Below, piece by piece: positions 24,262-35,633 of a DNA stretch of 64,000 nt. The DNA is from Simmondsia chinensis. Its lineage: Eukaryota > Streptophyta > Magnoliopsida > Caryophyllales > Simmondsiaceae. The translations under genes were made by a program, and so were the position numbers. The notes beneath the pieces are model-generated. The model had not been told where the DNA came from. It searched no databases and saw only the letters and a program-made list of their open reading frames with translations. The first letter of the stretch is position 1. Each line of letters begins with the position of its first letter. The stretch lies in NCBI GenBank assembly GCA_018398585.1, contig JAGTTD010000010.1, forward strand, positions 22,329,739 to 22,393,738. Reading direction: 5' to 3'.

Positions 24262-25334
24262 TCATGTGTCATGAAGAAGAATAGAGTTACCACCATCCAT
24301 CAATGATAACCATTTTCTACCATGCAGGTTTCTCATTCTCTTTTTTACACGTCCTCCCCCACCTTCCCTAATCTTGGGCTCCTTGAGCTTGATCTGCCAT
24401 AGTTTGAATTTCTTTTTCTGGTTTCTTTTGTTATTTTTCACTGAGGCTTCCATGGTTCTGAAAATTTCAGACCATGTTAGATAAGCTCTACATTTTATTT
24501 TAATGGCTTGTGGTGGTGGGTCTGTAAAGATAGTGTTGGTCATTGGTGGTTTAAAGTTGACTAGGGGGATTATGTCACATTGAGGCGGCTTTTCTAATGT
24601 CTCTTTGTCTCTCAATGTTGTGGCGTTAGTTTCGTCCCCTAATTTAGTGATGGTATCGCAAGACATGAATATTTCAAATCTCTCAGAATATTCCTCTATT
24701 ATGATCCCTACTTGTGGCTCAGGATTTTGGACGGAGGCTCTTCGGTTCTTTAAGCCACTCACGGTTTCCATGAATTCCCTATATGTTTCTTCTAAGTTAT
24801 AGTTTTTTTCTTGGGACGGATGAGTGGGTGACCAAGATGCTTCTCGATGGTTACAGGAAGGGTCCATCCATTGTTGATTATAAGTGCTAGAGTAGGGATT
24901 GTTCTGGGGTTGACTAAAATTTGACATGTAATTACTTTGTTCAAAACCCTATGAAGAAAAGCTATTATCTACTAGATCTTCCTTGCTAGCATAGTTATAT
25001 CCACAAAATCTACATCTACGAGCACCAATAGCACTCATTTGATCTATTAACACATGAATTTGAGAACTTTGGGCCGACATTGTACTATTTCATAAATGCT
25101 CAGTTTTCTTCTTGGTTCAGCTTGATAATGAGGTCTCATGAAGTTATATTGCTCAAAACCAAAGGAAGAAAAGATATTACCCAATTGACATTCCATACTA
25201 GCATGGTTATCTGCACAAAATTTATATTGAGGGGTGCTAGCAGCAAGCCTATCTTCAATTAGTGAAAGTTGAGCAGATAATGATTTAGATAAAGCTTGGT
25301 ATTGAAATCTTATAGAGATGCAGCAAGCCATCAC
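24262..25334 (-). pseudogene. Element C gag-like remnant with duplicated zinc region
   Basis: Two minus-strand frames (25334-25047 and 24927-24262) resemble the C-terminal part of Athila-type gag. The first has FCADNHASMECQLGN, a Cys-His pattern, followed by GFEQYNFMRP. Just downstream a second version appears (CRFCGYNYASKEDL, GFEQSNYM, then NFSQPQNNPYSSTYNQQW). The zinc-like region therefore seems duplicated in tandem. A K/E-rich tail follows and no protease is reached. The element may supply only RNA, or a partial gag, to related autonomous elements. Confidence 0.6.
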
Positions 25335-25764
25335 TTTTTTTTTTTTTAAGAAAAAGTTTAATACAAAAGGCTTTGAAAAATTTAAAGAAAATAAATTTAA
25401 CTAAAAAAAAAATTATCTAGAATGATTAAAAAGTTAAGATAAAGTTAAAATTAAACAGAAAACTTAAAAAAAAATAACAATCTACAATAAAATAAAAATG
25501 CAACAAATAAATGAACAAAGATAAATTTTTCAAATTTTTAACGAAATTTACAATCTATTAATAATTTCAAATTATAAAAACAGAAAAAAAAAATTTTAAT
25601 ACAATTTTATTTATTTGGAATTTTTTTTTTAGAATTATCTTTATAAAAAAGATAAAGGAAAGAAAAGAAATTTATATTTCAAATTTAACAAAATTTACAA
25701 ATTATTAACAATTCCAAATTAGTATCAAAACTATGTGGTATCAATATCATTCAATTACAGACAA

Positions 25765-25782
25765 TCCCCGGCAACGGCGCCA
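25765..25782 (-). promoter_or_regulatory. Element C primer binding site (tRNA-Asp)
   Basis: The plus strand reads TCCCCGGCAACGGCGCCA, which equals the 3' end of plant tRNA-Asp(GUC) including CCA. The minus strand is therefore complementary to that tRNA. It sits six bases from the upstream LTR (25789). It is a primer site, not a tRNA gene. Confidence 0.93.
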
Positions 25783-25788
25783 AAAACT

Positions 25789-27583
25789 TGATGCATATTT
25801 TTTACTAGCAAGTGCACTAGTCACCTCAAGTAATACAGAGTGAGTAGAGTATCATTCCCACGAGGATTGCTGAGTGAGTACTGAAATTAATAGCTTTAAT
25901 ACCATTTGAAAAATCGAAAAATTTGGGATTTTGATATGAAATAAAATAAGATAAAATAAAATAAAAAGAAAAAGTTAAAACTAGACTAGTATGAGCCGAT
26001 TTAAGTTTTTTTTTTAGTTAATAAAGTCTAACGCATCCGATTTTACCTTAGTTGCATCAATACGCCTTTTCTATTCTCGATATTTAAGTTGTTATTGTGT
26101 GTTGATGGTTGAAAATCCTAATTTACTAAACATTCTCTTTCGAGCAACATTTAGTATACTCTTTAACATATTAACCCATCACTTTCGTGCATGAATTTAA
26201 ATAAGAAAAGAGTTATAAAAGCTCTATGATTTTCTTTTAAAAACTACACAAATCGCGTTAATCTCTCTCGACTATTCGCCCAATTTGTGGTGCTTATCAC
26301 CTCAGCACTCATCATAAATCGCCTTTCGGTCTCATTATGAATCATTACGGGCCTTAAATGGTGATCAAGCATTTAAAACTCATTAAAAACAATGATAGAC
26401 ACTTCAACAACGCAATACCATAAACATTGAATACCTTGAATTAGAAACGAGCGTATTTTACAACTTAGGCTACATCGTAGCCTTAGATTAAAAAAATTGG
26501 TTCATGTTAAACTTAATATTAAACATTAAAAACATCAAAATACATGAAATAATGAATAAAAATGAAAAAAACAAACAAAAAATTAAAAAAAAAAAATGAA
26601 AATTACCCAGAAGAGGTCAGGGTCTGCCGGCACAGACCCGACCTGTTCTCCACCCTTTTTCACTCGATTTTTTTGTATTTTTTGGCCTGGAAACTTGATT
26701 CCTAAGCTCCTTGCAACATCCCCTATTTATACAAGTAGGATTGGGATAAAACGAATTGGAAAAAATCTCATTGGTGCATCCTGAGGCAATTCTACGGTTC
26801 TGATTTTTTATTGTTTTTCTTGATGTTTTCTACACTCCACCGCCCAAATTCTGCTCCAAAACATCATATTGATGTTGTGTGATGTTTTTACAATGAATTT
26901 GGTTGAAAACAATTGAGTTTTAATTGCCAAAATGCAAGTTGTTCATGAAAAGCTGAAATCTATTAAAATTTCTGCATGTTGATTTTCAGCTTGTTTTTCT
27001 CCATTTTTTCACGAAATTCTCCACCCAAATGAGACATAAACGTGTTAAAAAGATTTTAAGTAACTTATTTAAGCTTTGGTTTAGTGAATTTAATAAAAAA
27101 AAAATTGCTAAAATCGAGCTGCAAAGTGACATGCTGCAGCAGGTGCAAGTTGCTCCAAGTTGAGAATTTTTTTATATGTTTCCAATTTTTCTGGTTTTTT
27201 TTATTTCAAAGAGTGCTTAAAATATCTTTAAGTAATGTTTAATTGTATTATACAATGCATAAAAGATGAATAATGAGGATAAAAGCTTAAATTTTAGCTA
27301 AAAATTAATGCAAAACTTGTGAAATAGGGTGTAAGTTAGGTGTTCTTTGTAATTTTGTATAATTTTTGTTATTATTTTGCAATTTTTTTGATTTATCTTG
27401 CTTTTGCTTATTGATATTAATGATAAAATAGCAAGATTTAATACAAAATTAGTGTTTTCACAAGAAAATAGGAAAATTGTTCAAAATGAGCAAAATGAGG
27501 CAAAATTGATAAAAATAATAAGTAAAATGGTTAAAAATGTATTAAAATAATATAGATAAATATATACTAATTTAAGGTTATCA
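25789..27583 (-). repeat. Element C 5' LTR
   Basis: 1795 bp, matching 20825-22636. It ends GGTTATCA, and element B gag resumes immediately after. Confidence 0.92.
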
Positions 27584-29121
27584 CTGATGCAATCCTGAAG
27601 CCTGCAAGTCAGATCTTTCATCAGATGGAGACAGATCGACAGCGAGATAACGCAAGCTGACCTGAAATGCTGGTGAGGAACGGAGGGAAGTCACCGATAA
27701 TGCAGCTGATTGTAGGACCTTCAATTAACATCAGATCAACTAAAAATCAATCCTTGCAACCTGAATTTGATGTAGATAATCAGGATCAAGCCTCTGGACA
27801 GGTACATTGCAGACCTAAGGCTTTGAATGCAGACCGCAATAACAGGCCACAGAATTCAATTTGGCAGCGCAGAGTTGATTTTGATGAGCTCGAACATCTG
27901 GACAGACCTCCTAATCGACAGTAACAACATAGAACAGTGAGTAATGACATTATATCTGGTGATAGGAGTGGTAATTACAGGCAGCCAAGAGTTGAAATTG
28001 ATCCTTTTGATGGAAAGCTACCGAAATCATGGCTGAGAAAGTGTGACCGGTATTTCATGTATTATAACATACCTGATGATGAAAAGCTCCAACTAGCTGT
28101 AGTGCATCTACATGGTGACCATGAGGTTTGGTATTATAGTTTGTTGAAGAGCAAACCAAATCTTTCTTTGGGCCAATTCGTAGAAGAAATGTGTGAACGT
28201 TATGGAGAAGGTGAATCAACGGATGTTGTGGATAACTTTAACAAATTATCTCAAACTTCAACCGTGAGAGATTATATGCTTAGGTTTGAGAACTTAAGAG
28301 CCAACTTGCTATCAGTTTTGTCTATAGCTCCCGAGGATGCTGAGTCATATTATGTTTCTTGCTTTGTAAGTGGATTAAAGCCTAGGATCAAGAAGATGGT
28401 GAAAGCCAATGGTCCTAAGACTTTGTCAAGTGCTTATAATAAGGCAAAATTGATTGAAGCTACTCCAGTCCAACCAAGTGACAAGTTTAAGCAGTCTAGC
28501 AGCAAGTTCAGATCACAACCGAGAGCAAATTCTGGTGCTGGTTTTAAGCGTGCTATTGACAGAAGCTCTGTAAGACTTTGCTTTCTTTGTAACCATCCAT
28601 ATCAGCCTAGTCATAGGTGTAAAACACAAGCATTAATGTGTGCTAAAGGGACCCGTGCTAAAGCAGAATCTGGCAGTGAACACTCGGCTACAGAAATTGA
28701 CAGTGTTGGTTATTCTTCACAAGAGGAATTGAGTGATGATGAAGTGGAGATATCAATGAAGGCTTTAACTGGTAGTGGAGCTCATAACACTATCAAAATT
28801 AGAGGCAAGGCTGGAAAACACTCCATCATTATCCTCATTAACAGTGGAAGTACACATAGCTTCATCGATCCAAAGTTGATTAAGAAGGTAAGGCATGAAG
28901 TGACAAGGACTCACCCTTTGGCGGTAATGGTGGCTGATGGCAACTCCTTAACAACTCATAACAAGTGCATAGCATTCCCATGGTCTATGCAAGAACATCA
29001 CTTCACCTTTGATTTCAGAGTTCTTCCTTTGGGAGGTTGCGATAAGGTGCTAGGGGTGGATTGGATGAGGACCTTCAACCCGGTTGTGTTTGATTTTGAT
29101 AAGATGACCGTGGAATTTTAG
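27584..29121 (+). pseudogene. Element B gag and protease
   Basis: The gag frame resumes and runs through PRVEIDPFDGKLPKSWLRKC and LRKC-type capsid features, then a zinc knuckle (CFLCNHPYQPSHRC near 28575) and the aspartic protease near 28820. The protease motif reads INSGSTHSFI; the family has DSGS, so the catalytic aspartate is replaced by asparagine, a G to A type change. In-frame stops are TGA at 27658, TAA at 27922 and TAG at 29119. Each is one C to T step from CGA, CAA or CAG. The conserved DKVLGVDWMR block ends the protease. Confidence 0.9.
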
Positions 29122-32118
29122 GTTCATGGCACCAAAGTATCCTTGAAAGGCATGTCGGAGGAAGCTCAACTCAAGTTAATTGATGGCAAACATGTGCACG
29201 ATGGAATCAAGAAGAAGGCAATACAATGGATTGGTCATTTGTTCATGCTATCTACCCGGTGAGCTGCAGCAGGGTATTCAACCTGAAGTGAAGACCTTAG
29301 TGGATGAATTTGGGGACATCTTTGAGCAACCTAAGATTCTTCCTCCTCCAAGGAGTGCGGACCATGCTATTCCTTTGCGTGCAAATGCTGATCCAGTGAA
29401 GATTAGGCCTTATCGTTATGCCCATGGTCAAAAGACAGAGATAGAGAGGCAAGTTGAGGAACTTCTTCACATGAGCGTCATTAGACCAAGCCATAGTCCT
29501 TTCACTTCACCTGTGATCCTTGTGACGAAGAAAGATGGCTCGGCTAGAATGTGCATTGATTACCGACGGTTGAATGCTCTAACAGTGAAGGATAAGTTTC
29601 CCATCCCGATCATAGATGATCTGCTTGACGAATTACATGGAGTATGCTTCTTTTCAAAGCTTGATTTAAGGCAAGGATACCATCAAATTAGGGTCCTCGA
29701 GTCGGATATCTACAAGACAGATTTTCAAACTCATCATGGCCATTTCGAGTTTGTTGTTATGCTTTTCGGCTTGACAAATGCTCCGGCCACTTTTCAAGCA
29801 GCCATGAATGACATTTTCAAGCCTTTTCCGAGGAAGTTAGTGCTCATTTTCTTCGATGATATACTGATTTATAGCTCAACATATGAAGCTCATCTCACTC
29901 ACCTCTGACAAGTGTTTGAATTGATGCGGCAACACAAATTCTTTGCAAAGTTGTCCAAATGTTCGTTTGCTCAAAATAAGCTTGAGTATTTGGGTCATAT
30001 CATCTCACACGAGGGAGTATCTACTGATCCTAGCAAGATCCGTGCAATGCAAGATTGGCCAATTCCGATCACCTTGAAGCAATTGAGGGGTTTTTTGGGA
30101 TTGACAGGGTATTATAGAAAATTTATTAAGGTTTATGGTTCTATTGCCAAACCCTTAACCGAGCTCTTGAAGAAGGATGCTTTTATGTGGAATGAGAGAT
30201 CTCAAGCTTCATTTGAAGCCCTTAAAGTTGCAATGTGTGCTGCACCAGTTTTGGCAATGCCAAACTTTACCGAGAGCTTTATCATGGAGATCGATGCAAG
30301 TGGTACTGGTATAGGGGCTGTTCTTTCTCAAAATGGAAGACCTATTGCTTACTTGAGCCAAGCTCTTAGCCCTAAACATCAAGCTATGTTGACATATGAG
30401 AAGGAATATCTAGCAATTCTCTTAGCCGTGGAGAAACGGAGGCAATACTTGGAGGGTCACAAGTTCATCATTCGAACGGATCATCAAAGCCTAAGTATCT
30501 CCTTGAACAAAAGATCGCGACAAGAATTCAAAAAAAGGGTCTCATGAAGATGTTAGGCCTTGATTATGACATCGAGTATAGAAGTGGCAAAGAAAATGTG
30601 GCTACAGATGTGTTGTCTAGGAGGTTTGAAGATGCAAATCAGGGAACTTGTAATGCAGTAACCGTGGTTGTACCTTCATGGATGGAAGAGCTATACAAGT
30701 CATATGTGGGTGATCCTTTTTCACAAGACAAAGCTGCTACTGCTATCCTCAAATCTGGTGCAGAAAACGCTGCTGCAGAACCAGAACTGACCGTGCAGAA
30801 GGGGTTGATCAGAATTGATGGTAGGTTGTACGTTGGTTTTGCTACTGATTTGAGGGACTAGGTCATACGAGCCTCACACGATGCTGCTTGGGGAGGTCAT
30901 GCTGGTGTTGATGGCACATATCAAAGAGTTAAAGCGTACTTGACTTGGCCAAGCATGAAAAAAGACGTAAGTGAGTATGTGAAGGCTTGTGAAGTGTGCC
31001 AACAAACGAAATTGGGAGATCATTGCTAAAAGGGTCTACTTCAACCACTTCCTATTCCGGATGGAGCATGGATTAATAATAGCATGGACTTCATCGAGGG
31101 ATTACAGAAGTCTGAAGGCAAGGAGGTTATATGGGTAGTGGTGGATCGTTTCACCAAGTATAGCCATTTTATTGCTCTTGCTCAACCCGTTACCACTGAA
31201 AAATTGGCGAGGATCTTCCTTGACAATATTTACAAATTACATGGATTGCCTCAATCCATTGTGTCCGATCGAGACAAGATTTTCACACGCACGTTTTGGA
31301 GGGAGTTGTTCAAGTTGATGGGTACCACATTGGCACTTAGTTCCTCTTATCATCCTCAAACGGATGGCCAAACCGAACGAGTCAACCAATGTGTAGAACA
31401 ATACCTTCGGAGTATGGTTTTCTTAAGGCCCAAGGAGTGGAGTCGTTGGCTTTCTTTGGCTGAGTTTTGGTTCAACACCCACTTCCATACATCCATTGGC
31501 ACTTCACCCTTCCAAGCTTTATATGGATATCCTCCTCCTTCACCCTTGCTGCTGCAAAACCCGGGCAGTACTGATTCAACAGCAACTGACTTAGTTCAGC
31601 AGAGGAAGCATTTTATGCAAGTGCTTAAGGACAATCTCCAACAAGCTCGAGCTCGGATGAAGTAGTATGTAGATAAGAAAAGGGTAGACAAAAGCTATGA
31701 TGTTGGTGACGTGGTCTACCTTAAATTACAGCCGTATAGACAATCCTCCTTGGCTGTTAGGCGCAATGTCAAGCTAAGTGCCCGATACTTTGGCCCGTAC
31801 AAAATTGTGGAGAAAATTGGCGATGTTGCTTATAAGCTAGACTTACCTACACATTCATACATTCACCCCGTGTTTCATGTGTCCCTACTTAAAAAGCAGG
31901 TCAAAAAGGGTGTTGCAGCAGCTCGGGAACCTCCTGTTGCAGAATCGAATGGTTTGCTGGTGTTGCAGCCGGCTTCTATTAAGGCCCAGAGGTCATTGCA
32001 GCAGGTTCACAGTGTTGTGCACGAGGTGTTGGTGACTTGGAGCAACTTGAACAAGAGCTTTATGACTTGGGAAAATTACAATTTCTTGAAGAGTCAATCC
32101 CCAAATTTCACTTCTTGA
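29122..32118 (+). pseudogene. Element B reverse transcriptase, RNase H, integrase, chromodomain
   Basis: A frameshift near 29257-29262 separates protease from RT. RT shows PVILVTKKDGSARMCIDYRR, KLDLRQGYHQIR and the active site FFDDILIYS. RNase H follows from about 30270 (MEIDASGTGIGAVLSQ). A one-base loss near 30492 shifts the frame. Integrase has a His/Cys zinc region (CEVCQQTK) and the catalytic motifs MDFIEGL, SDRDKIF and ERVNQ, all present. The C-terminus (HPVFHVSLLK, then EVLVTWSNLNKSFMTWENY at about 32020-32075) looks like a chromodomain. In-frame stops are TGA 29906, TAG 30859, TAA 31027 and TAG 31663. They agree with C to T at CGA, CAG or CAA. Confidence 0.93.
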
Positions 32119-32126
32119 GGTTTCTC

Positions 32127-32139
32127 AAGAGGGAGGGAA
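32127..32139 (+). promoter_or_regulatory. Element B polypurine tract
   Basis: AAGAGGGAGGGAA, directly before the 3' LTR at 32140. Confidence 0.88.
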
Positions 32140-32544
32140 TGTTATGAATTGAAGAATTTTTATTGTAATATCTGGTTGTAGTGGCTAGTTGGTGTCTCAT
32201 TGTTGAGTTGTATGCTTTTAAATGTTAGTTGAGTCGGTATTTACGCGACAAAGTTGTTAGTTGGTCAAATTCTGGTCAAACTTGGAGGCGGGCTGTTGTT
32301 TTGGCGGGAATGGCTATTAGGTTGGTTTAGTTCGGTTTGTTCTTGATGCAATGTATCCAAAGGTCTATAAACAGGATCCTAAGCATGTAATTCAATCATT
32401 CAATTAATATAATCTGAATTTCCATTTGGAATTCTCTCTCTTTTCTCATCTCTTTCTCTATTTTTCATCCCCTTTCACTTCTCTTCTCACCTTAACTTTT
32501 TCTTCTACAAGGTTAGACTTTCAATTCTTAATTGGAAGCTAACA
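32140..32544 (+). repeat. Element B 3' LTR
   Basis: 405 bp, about 22 differences from 20035-20439 by eye, ending GCTAACA and followed by the duplicated CTAAT. Confidence 0.93.
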
Positions 32545-32549
32545 CTAAT

Positions 32550-32812
32550 TAGCCGCCAACCTTGACCGGCCAATGACCACCTAGGCTTCATGACATTAGA
32601 GTTCACTTATTACATGACTTAACAAGAGACTTATGCAACTAATTACATCAAGACTCATTCTAGTTACAATATCAACAAGCTAATACAACTTCCCTACACT
32701 AAATGATCATTAAATGGCTGCAAGACAGCCACCAACGCATCACACAGCAGCTAACAGCAGCAGCATAGCAGCAGGACCCTCAGCTCATGCCTCGGATTCT
32801 TGGATCATAACA
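32550..32812 (-). repeat. Element A 5' LTR, outer part
   Basis: Second half of the LTR begun at 19748. It ends ATAACA and is followed by TAATA, the target duplication shared with 15080-15084. It matches 15385-15648 with small deletions near the AGCAGC repeats. Confidence 0.9.
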
Positions 32813-34335
32813 TAATATCTACCTTGATGCCCCTCTAGTGCACACAAAACCCTGAAAGTTTCTAGCTTGCACACCAAAAAACCATTTTAATGGATTCATC
32901 TTAAGGTTGTGAGCCCTCATTTTAAGGAACAGACTCCTCAAGTCTTTCAAGTGTTTAACATGGGATTTCAATTTTACCATGATATAATCTATATAGATTT
33001 TCATGGTCATGCCAATGAGGTCATGAAAAATCAAGTTCATGGATCTTTGCTAAGTGGTGCCAACATTCTTTAAACCAAAGGGCATAGCCACCCATTCAAG
33101 CATCCCTATTGACCCAGGACATCTGAATGTTGTTATGGGAGTCCTCCGCAACAATCGTGACATGCTAGTACCCACAATAGGCATAGGGTATTCGTCCTAT
33201 GGGGTGGCTGCATTCAGATCTTTGAAATCAATATAAAGCTTGATCTTGACATTCTTTTTGATGACAGAGCCAACATTAACCAGCCACTCAACATACCTAG
33301 CAGCTCTAATGAATTTGGCATTCGGGAGTCTTCTGATCTCTTCCTTGACCAAATCTAGGACTTCTTGAGAAATCCTCCCATGGCCTAGATGATGGGCTTT
33401 GAGCTCGACTTGATAGGAAGCCTATGTTCCACCACTTTTCTATCTAGGCTAGGCATCTCATGATGATCCCGAGCAAAACACTTGTTGACTTCGTAGAGCA
33501 AAGTCAAGTATTGTTCTTTTTACTCCTCGAAGAGTAAAGCACTCTGATAAGCAGGCCTTAAGTTCTTTGTCAAGCCTAAATTAACCTTGAAGAGGGGGTC
33601 TTGGACTTTAGCTCTTAGATCATTTGTTTTAGTTAGTGCTACTCTTAGATGAGAGAGCTCTAGTTCCTTTTCTTGCGCTGCATGGACTTGAAAACCATGG
33701 AATTGTTGCTCAACCCATAGTGGATCCTCAGTGTGCCAGGCTATAAACCTCGCTAATGTTGATGAAATGGCCTCTCGGGCCATTACTGGGAGGTCTTGAT
33801 GCCCTCATATTGGGGTTCTAGAGTACCTCGATAGTCTTCTTCGTCAAGAAGGGCCCTCATGTATCCCCAGAAGTCATAATCTTCAGACTCAACATCAGCT
33901 TGACCAACCTCAGCTTTGGATAGTGGGCTGTCAAGGATGGCTATCATGTCTTGTTGTTGCACTGATTGTGAAGTGGCCCTCTTGACATCCTGGGTTCCCA
34001 CATCATCATTGTGTAATTTTGCCTCAACATAGTGGAAGCAAGCCATTAATGGCTTGTTATCTGCCGAAACAACCTCATACTTGTCATGTTTCTAGAAGAT
34101 TAACAATTGGTGAAATGAAGATGGAATACAATAATTGGTGTACTACCATTCTCTACCAAGCAAAGCATTGTAGCTCGAGGTAGTTTCCACCACAAAGAAG
34201 GCTTAGTTTGCTTAGGCGGCCAACAGTTAAGTCAATGGGGATAACTTCTTTAGATTTGGCAGTAGCTCCAGAAAAGCCACAGATCACCACATCTAAGGTG
34301 ATTAAGTCTCCTCAAGTCTTACCAATGACCCCCAT
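32813..34335 (-). pseudogene. Gypsy element D reverse transcriptase and protease-RT linker
   Basis: The minus strand reads the Tat-like linker at 34046-33520 (ACFHYVEAKLHNDD, then GTLEPQYEG and DPLFKVNLG). After decayed RT follow MNLIFHDLIGMTMKIYIDYI and MKMNPLKWFFGV-like blocks at 33040-32819. The YIDDI active site reads YIDYI, one catalytic aspartate lost. The frame continues across element A at 15084. Many stops and shifts lie between 33500 and 33040. This is the older host element of the whole left nest. Confidence 0.83.
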
Positions 34336-34650
34336 CATATATAGATCAAGATGTTGATGGCCGCGCTGTTGTCCACCGTGACCCTGTTTATCAGAATGCC
34401 ATCGAATTTGGCCTTGATATATAGTGGCTTGATGTGTTTCTTGGCAGTATTGGGTCCATCAAACATCATCTCTATTATGTTAGGTGGATCATAAGGCAAT
34501 TTCGATGTTGAAGCATTGACTGAAGAAGATAAAGGGTCAAGTGTAGCTTTAGCCACTGCTCCTTCAGCCACGAGCTCGATTTGAGGTTCCTCATCTGATG
34601 CTATCACATCACGCTCGAGACCTTCTTAGGTATTGACTGCCATGAATTCT
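34335..34650 (-). pseudogene. Gypsy element D protease
   Basis: The minus frame 34607-34335 contains HIKPLYIKAKFDGILINRV followed by VDNSAAINIL, which matches the Tat-lineage protease motif V-D-N/T-G-A-A-V-N. The glycine of the motif is serine. The preceding stretch contains IEMMFDGPN. It ends at a stop just after the motif. Confidence 0.75.
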
Positions 34651-35602
34651 ATGGGAAGAATTAGGGCAGTTCTAATGTCCACCACTTCAGGCAACTTCCC
34701 AAATTGAATTTGGATCCAGTTGTTTGTCACCTTGTCATGGCTGTCAACCATGGTGTATCCTCTCCTTGCTATTGCAGAACACCATTAGCAAGCATATTCG
34801 ATTGTTGAGGTTGTTTGCTATGATCAACCTCTGAAGTTCAAGACTCCTTCATAGGATGCAAAAGCTTAGTTAGATAGGAATCAAGCATGATTCTACGTTG
34901 AGCTACCCTCTTGTTCAACTACCTTCTCTTCTGAGTTTGAGTTAAGTTGGAGGGACTAGTTGCCTCTTAATCAAGGTGATTCCTTCTCCACACACTATCG
35001 AACCCGACACCTGAAGGCTGAGAACCTAACTGCCATGGTGCTTGGCTAGCATCCACGTCCAATAAGGTGTACTTTGGGTTCCTCTTAGGGTGCCCTATCT
35101 TCATGACAATTTGAGCCTTTGAGCGAGAACCCTCGATCGAACTACCTCTTTGAGGTTTCTCAAATGGAATATTTAGTCCTAACAGAGGATCGACGAGAGA
35201 AATGTATTGAGGAAGTAACTTAAGTTTCCTTATTGCAGCCTGTATTCTCCGACATCATTGCTCACATGCCGCGTATGATATCCTTTCCAAGTCGCGAGAT
35301 ATTTTCTCCCAGCTAGTTAGAATTTGGGATGACCCCAGACTAGCACTAATCTCAATTTCCAATTCCTCTAACACTGTCAACATAATGGCAGAGTTGTTGC
35401 AGAGCTTGATCAGCAAATTCTTGAAAAGGGTGCACCTGCTAGCAGGATGAAATTCAATGATGTGCCAATGGCATATCCCATCATCTAAAGTACGTACCAG
35501 TCTTGGGAATGTTAGTATTCCTTTAATGACCAACTACTCAAAAGGACGGTTAGCGACCCCAACTTTCTAATTGTCACTGAGTACCATTTCCTTCTCGTAG
35601 AC

Positions 35603-35633
35603 AAAAAAAAAAAATATATATATATATATATAT
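35603..35633. repeat. A-run and (TA)n microsatellite
   Basis: Twelve A residues followed by about ten TA units inside the gag remnant of element D. Confidence 0.9.

Larger units (their letters stand above)
20825..27583 (-). mobile_element. Non-autonomous Athila-like LTR element C, minus strand
   Basis: LTRs of about 1.8 kb (20825-22636 and 25789-27583) begin TGATGC and end GGTTATCA. The flanks ATGAT and CTGAT are a 5-bp duplication with one mismatch. The primer site is an exact match to the 3' end of plant tRNA-Asp, the type used by Athila/Calypso elements. The 3.15-kb internal region holds only gag-like remains, tandem repeats and a long ATT microsatellite. No RT or integrase is seen. It sits inside gag of element B and is the youngest insertion in this nest. 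Confidence 0.88.
20035..32544 (+). mobile_element. Ty3/gypsy chromovirus-type element B, hosting element C
   Basis: Two 405-bp LTRs start TGTTATGA and end GCTAACA. The perfect 5-bp duplication CTAAT is at 20030-20034 and 32545-32549. The tRNA-iMet primer site and polypurine tract are in place for plus-strand transcription. It codes for gag with a zinc knuckle, protease, RT, RNase H, integrase and a chromodomain-like C-terminus. By eye the LTRs differ at about 22 of 405 positions, near 5 percent, so insertion is not recent. Its gag is split by element C. At least eight in-frame stops and two frameshifts disable it. Confidence 0.95.
15085..32812 (-). mobile_element. LTR element A (non-autonomous, LARD-like), minus strand, hosting element B
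   Basis: LTRs of about 560 bp begin TGTTAAGG and end ATAACA. The 5-bp target duplication TAATA is at 15080-15084 and 32813-32817. A tRNA-iMet primer site (19734-19745) and a polypurine tract (15649-15662) orient it to the minus strand. The internal region (15649-19747, about 4.1 kb) has no gag, protease, RT or integrase that I can recognise, so it fits the LARD concept (large non-autonomous LTR derivative). It does contain a degraded long frame of unknown nature. Its upstream LTR was later split by element B. Confidence 0.9.

Noticed and set aside
25765..25782. tRNA-Asp gene
   Set aside because: Only the last 18 bases of the tRNA are present, beside an LTR. It is a primer binding site.
32819..33040. 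Start of a separate gypsy element at 32819
   Set aside because: The RT reading continues across element A into 15084-14516, so it is the same element D.
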